A DNA stretch of 64,000 nucleotides from assembly GCA_014529385.2 (NCBI GenBank), contig CM043965.1, positions 17,187,912 through 17,251,911 of the forward strand, given 5' to 3'. Source of the stretch: Adiantum capillus-veneris. Taxonomy: Eukaryota; Streptophyta; Polypodiopsida; Polypodiales; Pteridaceae. Below, piece by piece: positions 50,396 to 60,635 of the stretch. Within the stretch, counting starts at the first letter, position 1; each line of letters starts with the position of its first letter. Made by a program: the position numbers and the translations under genes. The notes under the pieces were generated by a model. It worked only from the letters and a program-made list of their open reading frames with translations, did not search any database and was not told where the DNA came from.

Positions 50396-51997
50396 TCATT
50401 CATGATCAACAGCAGCAAAGAGAGATATGAGACTCGCCGCATCACAGGTCTCCTCATCCTTCACCAACATTGCTTGCTCCACAGACAGCTCATCTTGCTC
50501 CACCATCATCAATCGAGCATGATACAATTTAAGACGCAATCCATTTACCCTTGACTTATGTAGAACACCATCCAGGTTAGCCAGCTGATATGTGCCATTT
50601 GGAAAACACTCCACTACCTTGAAAGGGCCTTCCCACTTAATTTGAAACTTCTTTTGGAAGGTGTTGTCCAGCTTACTGTTGTAGCGCAAAACCAAGTCAT
50701 GTTTCTTGATACCTTTACTTTTGACCTTTTCATTTATCTTTGCCAAAGCCTTATCCTGCATCTGCCCATAATGCTCCAATGCGCTCATCCTATCCAACTG
50801 GACCTCTTGTAACTGCAAGAGCCTCTCTTTGAATGCATCACTAGGTGGCCCAAGCAACTTCTCTAACATCTTGACCGCAGGCAACTCTACCTCCACAGGC
50901 AATAGTGCTTCCTTTCCATACACCAAATGAAATGGAGTAAACCTTGTACCTGTCTTCACCGAAGTACGGTAAGCCCATAATGCACTAGGCAATTCCAAAT
51001 CCCAATTCTTTCCTTGGTGCTCTGTCACTTTAGAAAGAATTTGTACCAACTCACCATTGAATCTTTCATTTAAGCCATTACACTGCGGGTAATAAGGAGT
51101 GGTATGTTGGTGCTTAATCTTCATCTTTGTGCATAAGAAGTCTAGCAGTTTAGCTCTAAATCCTGGCCCCTTATCTGAAAGTATCTCTAATGGCACCCCA
51201 AACTTGCAACATATTTCATCATACACAAATTTTGCCACATCCTTTGCAGTGATCTGTTTTACTGCTATAGCCTCTGCCCATCTAGAAAGATAGTCCACTG
51301 CCGTCAAAATATAGCTTTTGCCCCTGCTTGTGATAGGTAACGGGCCTATTGCATCAATCCCCCACTTTTCAAACACATCAAACGCCATAATGGTTTTTCG
51401 TAGCTCTGGCTTCAACACTCTCTTCCCAAATGCTTGACACCTATTGCAAGACCTACACCAATGGTGAACATCCTTGTGCAAACTAGGCCATACATACCCC
51501 TCTTGCAAAATCTTATGCAAGGTGATCTTTAGAGCAAAATGGCCACCACATGCGCCTTTATGATTCTCTTCCAACACTCTGTAAAGCTCCTCCCGCCAAG
51601 GTACACGTCTCAACACGAGATCAGTCCCTTTCATGTATAAGACATCACCAATCAATTTGTACCTGTATGCTCTACGCACAAAGCCATACTTCTTAGACTT
51701 CTGAATCTCCTTTGGAATGATTCCTGTTAGCAAAAACTCCTCTTCTTGAGCCAAACTTTCCCGGCCATGATAAAGAGGTAAAGTGGTCCTCAACACGAAT
51801 AGCTCCCCAATCATGCCTTGAGCTGCTTCATGTGCCTCTCCATTTAGAGCACGTTCAATGTGTCTGATGCTCCATGCTTCGAACTTTTTTAAAAGACCTT
51901 TAATTCTAAAGCACATTTCCTTCAATGAGGTGTTCTTGCTCTTCCACACACCTAGCACTTGCTTCACCACTAACAAGGCATCACCTTTTATGCTCAA
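50396..51997 (-). CDS. E4 second RNase H end and integrase
   Basis: 533 codons, in the same frame as the upstream RT frame and separated from it by a TGA at 52001. Begins inside the archaeal-like RNase H (K-G-D-A-L-L-V-V-K-Q-V). Zinc module: H-K-G-A-C-G-G-H-F and C-R-S-C-N-R-C. Core: W-G-I-D-A-I-G-P, L-S-D-K-G-P-G-F, N-G-L-N-E-R-F-N-G-E. GPY/F-type domain: K-W-E-G-P-F-K-V-V..G-T-Y-Q-L-A-N-L-D-G..N-G-L-R-L-K. Better preserved than E3. Confidence 0.87.
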   Translation of the reverse strand: MSIKGDALLVVKQVLGVWKSKNTSLKEMCFRIKGLLKKFEAWSIRHIERALNGEAHEAAQGMIGELFVLRTTLPLYHGRESLAQEEEFLLTGIIPKEIQKSKKYGFVRRAYRYKLIGDVLYMKGTDLVLRRVPWREELYRVLEENHKGACGGHFALKITLHKILQEGYVWPSLHKDVHHWCRSCNRCQAFGKRVLKPELRKTIMAFDVFEKWGIDAIGPLPITSRGKSYILTAVDYLSRWAEAIAVKQITAKDVAKFVYDEICCKFGVPLEILSDKGPGFRAKLLDFLCTKMKIKHQHTTPYYPQCNGLNERFNGELVQILSKVTEHQGKNWDLELPSALWAYRTSVKTGTRFTPFHLVYGKEALLPVEVELPAVKMLEKLLGPPSDAFKERLLQLQEVQLDRMSALEHYGQMQDKALAKINEKVKSKGIKKHDLVLRYNSKLDNTFQKKFQIKWEGPFKVVECFPNGTYQLANLDGVLHKSRVNGLRLKLYHARLMMVEQDELSVEQAMLVKDEETCDAASLISLFAAVDHE

Positions 51998-52000
51998 CCT

Positions 52001-53542
52001 TCAAACCCCATGCTTCAAACAAATGTGTAATCCGGCTTCCAATGTAGCATATTCAGCCTCATTGTTACTATGCGCATCCAATTTGAACCCTCTCTTGCAT
52101 ACTAGCTTCCCCTCTGGATCATAAAGTGCTATACCCCGTGAAGCTGCATCATGGCTCTTTCTGTATGAACCATCAAAGAACAACACATGTGCATTGTTGA
52201 TCTGTGGCACTTCTTCAACTAACTTTCTCACCACCTCTTCCTTAAAAATAAGGGGATTCTCCTTGTAGGTCAACAAATCAGCAAGGGTAGCCCTTGTACT
52301 ATCTTCCACTAGAAAAGAGAACTCAAACTCTTGCAGCTCAATTACCCATTTCTTCACCACATTTGACATGTTAGTACCATTAATTAACTGTGGCAAAAAG
52401 GCATAACTCGTCAAGAAAACAAAAGGCCGTGGTAGCAAGTAATGACGAAATCGTCGACAAGCAAATATTACACTGGCCATCACTAGCTCTACTTCCGATA
52501 ACTTTCTCTCCGCTACCAACTTCACTCGGCTTGCACAATACACTGGCCTCATATAATGGCTACCCTTCCCCTTTTGCAATAGCATGGCTCCAATGGCATC
52601 ATCCCCTACTGATGGATTTACATAAAAAACTTTCTCCCAATCAGGAGCCTGCATGGCTGACAAACCCCCTAACACCTCTTTCACCTCTTGAAACACTTCT
52701 TCACACTTGTCATCCCATTGCAATGGATCATGCTTTGCCACTTGTTGTAATGCATAAAGAATCTGAGAAGACAATGGAATAAACCTTGCCATGTACTTCA
52801 CTTTGTGTATAAAGGTTGCCAATTGCTTCGTACTCGTAGGTGATGGAAGAAGAATAATAGACTTAACCTTATCTGGATCAGCCTCAATGCCATTTTCTGA
52901 CACCATATGGCCCAATAACTTCACCCTTGGCTGTGCTAGATGACATTTCTTTGGATTTAGTTGTCCTCCACATTCATCATATCGAGCCAATACCATCTGC
53001 AGCTTCTCATGGTGTTCAGCCCGACTGCTATAAACACAGAAGTCATCCATAAAATCTTTAACACAACTACCAATGAATGGTTCCAACACCCAATTTGCTC
53101 TCTCTTGATAGAAGGAAGGTCCATTTGACAACCCAAATGGCAATACTGTGTAGCAATAGCAGCCCCATGGCGTGATAAAAGTGGTCTTTGTGCGGTCTTT
53201 AAGAGCAATCTTCAATTGAAAATAGCATGAAAAACCATCACACACATTGTACCTCTCATAACCTGCCACTAAATCCAAGATCTGATCGATGAATGGAAGA
53301 GGATATGGGTTCTTCTTAGTGGCTGCATTTAAGGGTTTAAAATCTACACAAATCCTCCACTTCCCATCCTTCTTTGGACTGACTACTACTGGACTCACCC
53401 ATTCTGTGGTCTCCGCAGGGACTATGAACCCTGCCTTCAACAACTTGTCCACCTCTTCTCGCAAGGCTTCCATTTGCTCTTGAACCATCCTTCTTAGCCT
53501 TTGTCGCACTGGCTTAGCACCTTCTTTCAGCTCTATATGCAT
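52001..53542 (-). CDS. E4 reverse transcriptase, RNase H and start of second RNase H
   Basis: 513 codons, in frame with both neighbours apart from a TAG at 53567 and a TGA at 52001. RT motifs: W-V-S-P-V-V-V-S-P-K-K-D-G-K-W-R-I-C-V-D-F, C-D-G-F-S-C-Y-F-Q, L-P-F-G-L-S-N-G, and F-M-D-D-F-C-V-Y. The usual YxDD is FMDD here. The gypsy RNase H has V-F-Y-V-N-P-S-V-G in place of the D-A-S motif. The archaeal-like RNase H starts with V-L-F-F-D-G-S-Y-R-K and S-N-N-E-A-E-Y-A-T-L. Confidence 0.87.
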   Translation of the reverse strand: MHIELKEGAKPVRQRLRRMVQEQMEALREEVDKLLKAGFIVPAETTEWVSPVVVSPKKDGKWRICVDFKPLNAATKKNPYPLPFIDQILDLVAGYERYNVCDGFSCYFQLKIALKDRTKTTFITPWGCYCYTVLPFGLSNGPSFYQERANWVLEPFIGSCVKDFMDDFCVYSSRAEHHEKLQMVLARYDECGGQLNPKKCHLAQPRVKLLGHMVSENGIEADPDKVKSIILLPSPTSTKQLATFIHKVKYMARFIPLSSQILYALQQVAKHDPLQWDDKCEEVFQEVKEVLGGLSAMQAPDWEKVFYVNPSVGDDAIGAMLLQKGKGSHYMRPVYCASRVKLVAERKLSEVELVMASVIFACRRFRHYLLPRPFVFLTSYAFLPQLINGTNMSNVVKKWVIELQEFEFSFLVEDSTRATLADLLTYKENPLIFKEEVVRKLVEEVPQINNAHVLFFDGSYRKSHDAASRGIALYDPEGKLVCKRGFKLDAHSNNEAEYATLEAGLHICLKHGV

Positions 53543-53566
53543 CTCTTCACCCTTGAACCCTCTGAT

Positions 53567-54865
53567 CTATTCATATGAAGTAATGAACAAATCAGGAAAA
53601 CTAGCCAGCATATGCAAATATATATCCTTCTCCATAGCTGAGAGGTCTCCACTAATCATTTGCGTCATTAATTCCTGCTTCTTTGACAACTCAACCTTGG
53701 TTTGCATCAGCCCTTCAATCACTTCATAAGGCCCTTCACTTTCATCTTCAACTTCATTCGCAAATGCGACTAAACCACACTCCTGGATTTCTTTATCCAT
53801 CAAAAGAAATGCAACATCAGCATCCTCATCACTGCTGGTAGTGCTATCACTGTCCTCATCTGTCACCGTGGAAGAGTCTTCATCACTAGACTCATCCTCA
53901 TCTTCATAAAGCTCCTCTAATCGTTTCCTTGTGTCCATATTATAAAGCTTCTTTGTACCTGTCTTTCCATAGAGGCTAATCGTACCATGTCGCCAATCTT
54001 GAATAGCTCCCATTGCACGTAACCATGGTCTGCCTAGTATAATAGGATATGCTCCCAACTCTGCTGGCATCACATGAAAATCAACCACTGCCTTTGCATC
54101 ATATGCCTCCACTTCTAAGCTCTTTACAACACCTAAGCATTTTACTTTTTGATGGTTTGCCAATCTGATCCGAAAACCTGACACCCCAGCCACTGTGAGA
54201 CCCATCTTCTCAACGCATGAGTGTGTTATGACGCATATTTGGGCTCCGCCATCCACATAACCTTGTCTCAAATTTTTCCTTTTATGCCACACATCTACTA
54301 TTGGACAAATGTCTGGTAGCTCGTCCATTGCCAACACCTTCACTGAACCTCTCTCTGGCTCTTTCTCCATTAGGTTAACCATCCTCTTCCACTGTCGCTT
54401 TAGCTTAGGCACCATCTCTATAAGCTGCCCAAAAGTAACATCTGCCTTCCTGCTCGTCAGATCCTCCTTCAAGTCATAGCTTAATTGCCCATCCCCTAGT
54501 GGAAAATCTGAAACATGAAACTTTCGACGAGCTCTCCTTTTCCTCTTGGCCTTGACATCCTCGCCTTCATGGCTCTTTCCTTTCTTCTTACTAGGACCTG
54601 GGGCACTTCTTCCTTCCTTATCCTCTGTGGTCCTCTTCCCAATAGGCATCACTAATGTATCCTCTAGCTTTGATGCCTTCTCCAAGGTGACTACACTTAG
54701 CACTTTTGTCTTTCCCTTTTCCTCCTGGGTCAGTCCACTGGTTTCTTCGTCTCCCTTAATTTCGATGCCATAATCATTTGACCTAGTTAGCACCTGTCTT
54801 GGCAATGGATACATGTCTCCCCCCATCCTTGGTGGCTTATCACATTGCGGGCTGATGTGACCCAA
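53567..54865 (-). CDS. E4 nucleocapsid and protease
   Basis: 432 codons, same frame as the RT frame. Upstream codons show a damaged zinc knuckle, C-Y-N-Y-G-E-L-G-H-I-S-P-Q-C, where the second Cys is Tyr. Protease: Y-V-D-G-G-A-Q-I-C-V-I-T-H-S-C and Y-P-I-I-L-G-R-P-W; the triad is D-G-G as in E3. An acidic Ser/Asp/Glu tail follows (D-E-S-S-D-E-D-S-S). Confidence 0.82.
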   Translation of the reverse strand: MGHISPQCDKPPRMGGDMYPLPRQVLTRSNDYGIEIKGDEETSGLTQEEKGKTKVLSVVTLEKASKLEDTLVMPIGKRTTEDKEGRSAPGPSKKKGKSHEGEDVKAKRKRRARRKFHVSDFPLGDGQLSYDLKEDLTSRKADVTFGQLIEMVPKLKRQWKRMVNLMEKEPERGSVKVLAMDELPDICPIVDVWHKRKNLRQGYVDGGAQICVITHSCVEKMGLTVAGVSGFRIRLANHQKVKCLGVVKSLEVEAYDAKAVVDFHVMPAELGAYPIILGRPWLRAMGAIQDWRHGTISLYGKTGTKKLYNMDTRKRLEELYEDEDESSDEDSSTVTDEDSDSTTSSDEDADVAFLLMDKEIQECGLVAFANEVEDESEGPYEVIEGLMQTKVELSKKQELMTQMISGDLSAMEKDIYLHMLASFPDLFITSYE

Positions 54866-54973
54866 CTCTCCATAATTATAACATGTGGGCGTCTGCCTCC
54901 AAAACCTACCATTGATTTGTCCAACACCATTCCTAGGCCTTTCTTCACCTCCTGTTTGATTTGCAAACCTCCC

Positions 54974-55737
54974 TCAACCTCGATTATTTCCCACTTGACC
55001 TAGCATGTTTAGGCTGAGATTCTTTATCAAATCTACCATTTGCCTCATGTCTTGCCTTAGCCCATCATCTTGCACTGCTGTAGTGACCACTGCTGGCATA
55101 ACCTGAGTAGTAACAGGAACCACTGGTTCATGATGAACCCCTGACATACGCCCTTGTAAAGACTCTATAGGCTGAAATTCAGACCTCGTTGGCAAAGACT
55201 CCACCCCTAACTGGCTCATTTTCCTCAACTTCCACTCTTTGTTCCTTGATACCTCTAGTGCATCTTCATATGTCCTAGGCTTCTTTAGATCCACTCTCCA
55301 ACGTATATTCTCCCAAAGACCATCCAAGAACCTGTCCTTCTTCATCATGTCAGGCGGGGGTACCTGTGGTGCTAAGGCCTTGCACATTCGTTCCCATGCC
55401 AATGAAAACTTATGTATGTACGCATCTACTGGCTCACCTTCCTTTTGCACCAAAGCCTGTACTTCTTGCCACACTTCTTCTATCTTCACAAACTCCACTT
55501 CCAACCCATGTCGTAGATTGTCCCAACTCAACCTTACAGGTGGATCAGCCACCCGCAACTCCTCTTCAAATGCTTTAGACCAAACTCGTGCATCACTCTT
55601 CAAACAAATTTGGAGAAGGCGTAACATTTGCGTAGGGTCATGAATCTGGTTGCTAATGAAGGCAACCTCCATCTTTTCCAAAATTCTTCCACATCTTCAT
55701 CACTTCTTCCATGAAACTCCGGATAAGAGAAAGCCAT
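54974..55737 (-). CDS. E4 gag capsid region
   Basis: ATG 55737 gives M-A-F-S-Y-P-E-F-H-G. A frameshift near 55680 leads into 235 codons open to 54974 (M-E-K-M-E-V-A-F-I, L-Q-I-C-L-K-S-D-A-R-V-W-S, W-Q-E-V-Q-A-L-V-Q-K-E-G-E-P). A TGA at 54974 separates it from the nucleocapsid frame, which continues in the same phase. Confidence 0.8.
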
Positions 55738-56798
55738 GGCTACCCAAATTATGATGCTTTGAGAACCCCTTTGAACACACGTGCAAGAACCCAAAACTTT
55801 TACTGACTCAATTCCCAGAAAATTCAATGGAGCTCAACTTTAGATAAGGACAAACACATGCACATCAAATGAGTTTTCATAGTTGATCATCGGAATTACA
55901 ACAGGCAAAGGACATTCCAAGATCTCTCGTAATCTTCTTGGCCCGAACATAAAGACTATGCGCTGCTGGAAAAAAATCTTCCTGGACACATGAACATTTA
56001 TCTGGATTCTTTGAGTTAAATGAAATGGAGTGAATTGAGGGCCATTTTGATCATCCATTAAAGCCAACCATGAAGCTCTCAAGAAGGCACACGTGACTTA
56101 ACCTCTGATTTTGCCAAAATTTCAGCAGCATAATAGCATAAATGGCTCAAAAGACCAAAAAACCAGCCATCATAACTTGGAAAAATTTTGGTAGAGTTTC
56201 CCCAGAAATAGAGCAATGAGAACCCAGAATATAGACTGTATCAGTATGCATAAACTGCCAACAATAGAACCCGAGCATCAAATAGGACTCACTAGTACAT
56301 AGCCTATGGTGAGGTCACAAAAAGGGTGCTCCAGCTACCTGTATCACCGAAAGGATCTCCACATTTGAGAATCCCCCAGCTCAATAAAAACCTCACGCTA
56401 TCGACCCTCACACGAAGGATAATGCAAATCGCGTATAGTCAAGTCTCAGAAATGACTATCTTCCAGACCAAGTCTCAGAAATGGCTGGGACTGCCAAATA
56501 CAACCAAGTATGGCTCCACAAATGCCTACAATGGCAGTTTCCACAAGTAACGTACAATCCAGCAGACAATGCGCTCAAATAGGCGCCAAGTGATGCATAC
56601 CCACAACAACTGCAAGTGACATCACTGCTAGTATATCACTGTACTCCAGCTACCTGTACCTGTGTTAATCACCTGTACCTGTACCTGTAACTTGTAACCT
56701 GTAGTCTGCAACCTGCAATCTGTAATCCCGAATCTCGAAGCTTGAAGCTCGAAGCAGAAGGTACTCGAAGAAGATCCTCCGTGGGGGCACCAAAAGAA
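55738..56798 (-). other. E4 5' leader
   Basis: Non-coding. It contains a PBS candidate at 56775-56792 (minus TGGTGCCCCCACGGAGGA) and a degenerate CCTGTA/CCTGCA repeat at about 56646-56725. No ORF with family features. Confidence 0.65.
56646..56725. repeat. Degenerate CCTGTA-type short tandem repeat
   Basis: Imperfect 6-10-bp units (ACCTGTACCTGTGTTAAT, then CCTGTAACTTGTAACCTGTA, then CTGCAACCTGCAATCTGTAA) in the E4 leader, close to the PBS. Confidence 0.7.
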
Positions 56799-57882
56799 TG
56801 TGAGCGGGATGGAAACACACAGAAGGCCTCTATAACAACCCGACACACACTCTTGGAAAGATACACACACACACACACACTATGGGGCACCACTCGGCTT
56901 ACACAACACACCTGGCCGAGACAGGGAACACACCGATGGAGCGAGAGGAGAGAGACTATCCACTTTCCCACTCCACACAGAGACACACACACACACACAA
57001 AAAAAACAAAAAAAAAACTCAGCTCAAAAGAGGAGAACTTCTGATGTTTAGATACAAATGATCTTGGGCCAACACCAATGGGGCAAATAGCTCACACAGT
57101 ATGGGTAAAATAAGCCAGATACAATCACAAACTGGAGCAGAAACTTCGCTCATAGGAGAAACTTACACAGCCAAAACAGCAGAAAAAGAGGGAGGAATTT
57201 GGAACGGATGAGCAGTTTACGGCCAAAACAGGCTCCAAAAACCCCAAAAACACACCTGCGGCTGTTCCTCCTCTCTTCTCCATGTTTTTTCTAGTCTTCT
57301 CTCTGTTTTTTCAGTTCCCACACTTAGCTTTATTACTTGGGCACCCTTGGCCTTTTAGATGACCTCAAACGGACCCCGAACAGGCCAAAAACTGACCTCG
57401 TAGTGCATAGTTGTCACCTTTTTTGCATCCATCTGCACACGTGGCACTCAACTTTTTCCAATAATGCATCCCGCCACCACGTGAAGTGGCCCCAAAGTAT
57501 AGTCCTCATGATGAACTTTCTGCATAATTCTCACAAGAACACATCCACGTTGTGTCTGTACTTATCCACGTTCAAGTATTGACCCCATTTGGCCTCCTTA
57601 CGCCACTAGATGCCATCTGACGCACCTGCTTACCTCATGTCGTCGGCCTGCGGATAGCTTCCTTGAGAATTTTTACGCGCTACTAACTCCTCCTTATTGT
57701 AGAAAAAACACACTAGTACTGATAATAGTGAAAATCGCTGCACTATGTACATGCTGTCCTACCTGTACACATGTGGGCCCCACGTAACCACCTGGCTATG
57801 GAAATTGGGTAAGCCTTTATTCGATGCACCATGCATGTGTATGTACATATGCGCAATCCCTTGCTCAAAAAAACTCCTGACA
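56799..57882 (-). repeat. E4 5' LTR
   Basis: 1,084 bp, near-identical to the 3' LTR apart from a deletion of about 75 bp after GGAGGAATTTGGA and scattered substitutions. Confidence 0.88.
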
Positions 57883-58677
57883 ATGGACATGACGCCTGAT
57901 GTCAAAAGGGGGTGTGGGCTTTCTTTTTGTGGGTTTTTTAGCTTGCTTTAGCAAGCACATGTACATGCACTGCAAGTCGCTAGTCTAGTGACAGCTGTCG
58001 GGCTACTGTAAGTGCCCGTGAGTGAGTTTTTTGAAGTGAGCCTTGTATATAACTTAAACTCATGTACAGACTAAAAAAGGTTCAGCCAAAGATCAGAAAT
58101 GTGCAGGTTTTAGCTCGTTCTGTCTCCTTGGCGCTCTTGGATGCAGTTTTTTGCCCCGACTAGCCTTCTCTACCTGTAGTCGTGCTGGGACAGCTCTCTG
58201 TTCACGTCAATTTTGCTCATGGACGCGTATGGAATCAATTTAAGTCATCTTTAGCTTTCTCGCCATTAATTTTTCAAGATTTCTCTCAAGCTTTAAAGTG
58301 CCCCAATTGGAGTTGTGCTCATCAGGTTACGACTAATTCTCTACAGGGTTATGGCTATGGCAGCCTAGTGGCAAATTGTGTGTAGACAGATGCGGAGGGC
58401 ATGTATCTATGAATTGTGGAATTGATGTTGAAGTTGTGGGTTTGTGATGTTTGATTGTGAGAGGAGAGGCTCTTGTCTTCATATTCATTGGTCGGCGTGT
58501 GCTGTAAATCCATGCTTTGGCAGGGTTTTGCTCCTACGTGACATAGTCTCTTGGGTGGGCGACGGCTAGTAAATTCCCAAGGGTCTACTCCTATTGGACT
58601 TGTGGTGTTTCAAAAGGATTTTGCGAAGCTTTTGGTGTCTTGTAGTTCTCTTTCAACGCTCTTGGGTGACATCACTA
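57883..58677 (+). repeat. E3 3' LTR, part after E4 (truncated)
   Basis: Matches the E3 5' LTR from GGACATGACGCC (42949) to GACATCACTAT (43740), then diverges abruptly; the last about 30 bp of the LTR are missing. Beyond it lies unrelated DNA, so a deletion or rearrangement removed the LTR end and the rest of E1. Confidence 0.8.
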
Positions 58678-59032
58678 TCATTAGGAAATTTTGGAGGTCA
58701 TTTGGAGGGCCATATGAAGAGAGAGAAAAATAGAGCGCATCCAATGAGCATGAAGGCTACGTTACGTAGAAAAGTACCTGGAAAAACTCAAAAAATAGGA
58801 AAATAGCATAAAACTTTCACGAAACTAGGATTGTAGCATAGTAATTTCTTTACTTTTACCGAGCTTTTAGGTGCTTGCGTGTGGTCCCACTTCTGATATT
58901 CTCTCATGGTCATTAACGTACTGGAGGGTGACCATTAAGCCCGCACAAGATATTGGAATTTTGAAACACTTTCCCTCCATTAGAATGCTTTCAAAGTGAA
59001 TCTCCCTCCACTAAATCTTTTCTCTGAGAGTT
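58678..59032 (+). other. Upstream region of the 59033 gene
   Basis: No ORF of interest. It may hold the promoter of the next gene. No clear TATA box was identified. Confidence 0.5.
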
Positions 59033-60441
59033 ATGGCATCCACGTCTTCTCGCCCAAGAGCCTCAAGGTGTTTACTGTCTCTCACACCAACAAACAACAA
59101 CGGCACTTTGCCTAGAAGGCCAAGTAGTAGCATATCCTCAATTACAATACCAGCTTCAATAAGTGCAGACAACCAATGGGTTGGACAAAGGATAAACAAA
59201 GGTTCATGGGTCCTCATGCAACCAAGAAGACCCAAGAGGTTTAGTGGTATCAACGTTTACCGCTCAGCATGGAAAGCCAGGGTGTTGGATTTCAAAGTTG
59301 AGATCGGCAAAAGATCTGTAAAGGAAGTTCTTGTTCAGCATGTGTTTACCCATCCAGAGGTGATAGCAAACGGTGGAAATGTATCAAATATACATCAACC
59401 ACGTTGCAATTGTAAGTACTCTTGACATGTGAACTTACTGATACTCTCATTATAACTTTTCTTATATATTTTGCAATGTTTCTCCCGCTTGTTATGAGTA
59501 ATGTCTCTACTCTTCACAACTCAATTACATTAGATTTGTCATTTGTACTTATTGATACTCTTAGTTTAACTCTTCTTTTATATATTGCAGATGTTTATCC
59601 CTCTTCTTATGAGCAATGGGAGCCTGTGGAGTGCATAATAGGCCTCTTCCATGTTGTACATGCCCATATTGGTTCTCTACAGTATTCAGAGAGGAGCACC
59701 AAAAGATTGGCTAATGAGGGAATCTTTTTTTATGACCACTTTTACCAACTCAGCTCAGGCAATAAGAATGGCATGTTGGTGAAACTACCTCTACCGACTG
59801 ATTGGAACACTGTGGACTGGCCAGTTCCCGAGGAAACAATGGTGGAGGCAATGCGAAGTAAGCTCTACAAGGATATACAAAGGTCTCTGCGTAGCTCTGT
59901 TCCTACCAAACTGGTTCGAATTGCAAACTTTTGTCCTGTTGCACTCTTCATAGAGCTGTTTCATAGCTACAACATCAGAGTTACAAAAACTATGTTCATG
60001 TGCAAGTCATTTCAGCAGTCATCCTGTGACAAAGGATGGTATGCAAAGGAAGAGATTGGTTTACGGTGCGAGGTCGCGCTTGATACTCTAGTTGTCAAGT
60101 ACATGATTGCAAGCCAATCACTATTACTCTCATTTTGGTATATGCGATCACAAATGCTAAACGGTAAGTACATTCCTATGGACCAAGTTTCTGCAGGTTT
60201 GGAAGATAATCCTACTGTGGATGTGGAAGTGATTGATAAAGAGAATGGCCTACTATTGGTGGTTACAATAAGGGAGCTATGCAGTCTTCAGCATTTGCGA
60301 AATGACATCATTGAAGAGTCAATGGACAAGGAACTATCAGATTTTTCCTTTTTCTTAGCTGGCCGTAAGGTGATGCGGCGAAGAGAAAAAGATATTTTGT
60401 GCAAAGAGTTGGATGGTCGGGTTGAAGTAGTGTCAATGTAA
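59033..60441 (+). CDS. Unrecognised two-exon gene, 409 aa
   Basis: Exons 59033-59411 and 59591-60441; donor GTAAGT at 59412 and acceptor TTGCAG at 59590, phase 1. The joined frame is 409 codons plus stop with no interruption. The first about 45 residues are Ser/Arg/Pro-rich and low complexity (possible disordered or targeting segment). From about 46 the chain is ordered: W-V-G-Q-R-I-N-K-G-S-W-V-L-M, W-K-A-R-V-L-D-F, V-L-V-Q-H-V-F-T-H-P-E-V, then W-E-P-V-E-C-I-I-G-L-F-H-V-V-H. That layout faintly recalls a BAH-type chromatin reader, which I would not assert. Later W-P-V-P-E-E-T-M-V-E-A-M and a Cys-containing region show no known motif. No membrane segment. It runs convergent to the H3-Ulp1-FCP1 gene, 194 bp apart. 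Confidence 0.65.
59412..59590 (+). other. Intron with duplicated splice-acceptor segment
   Basis: A segment of about 73 bp spanning the acceptor and exon edge occurs twice, 114 bp apart (about 59431-59503 and 59545-59617). The upstream copy reads TTTTGCAATG, so its acceptor AG is lost; the downstream copy reads TATTGCAGATG and is the used site. Confidence 0.65.
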
Positions 60442-60560
60442 CAGATATTCTTGTAAACCCAAGTGTATACAAATGACTTTCAAGACATGAAGTTTATTGA
60501 TCTCATTTTTCAATTGTGCCCTGTGAAAAAGTGTGCTTGAAATACATTTGTTTACCACGT

Positions 60561-60566
<6 letters not shown>

Positions 60567-60603
<37 letters not shown>
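60567..60603. repeat. (CT)n microsatellite between convergent genes
   Basis: CT repeat of about 37 bp in the 194-bp gap between the two gene ends. Confidence 0.9.
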
Positions 60604-60607
<4 letters not shown>

Positions 60608-60635
60608 ATATATTAGAAAAACACAGATAGAAGAA

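Larger units (their letters stand above)
49209..57882 (-). mobile_element. E4: Tat-like gypsy element nested in the E3 3' LTR
   Basis: 8,674 bp with LTRs 49209-50367 and 56799-57882. Minus-strand gag-pol is essentially one frame interrupted by in-frame stops and one frameshift. Flanks CGG/TGG suggest an imperfect target duplication (ACGG left, ATGG right). Related to E3 throughout pol but with a different LTR. Confidence 0.88.

Noticed and set aside
59080-59640. Firm BAH-domain call for the gene at 59033
   Set aside because: Only a loose pattern of hydrophobic and Trp positions supports it; no diagnostic residues could be confirmed without a profile search.
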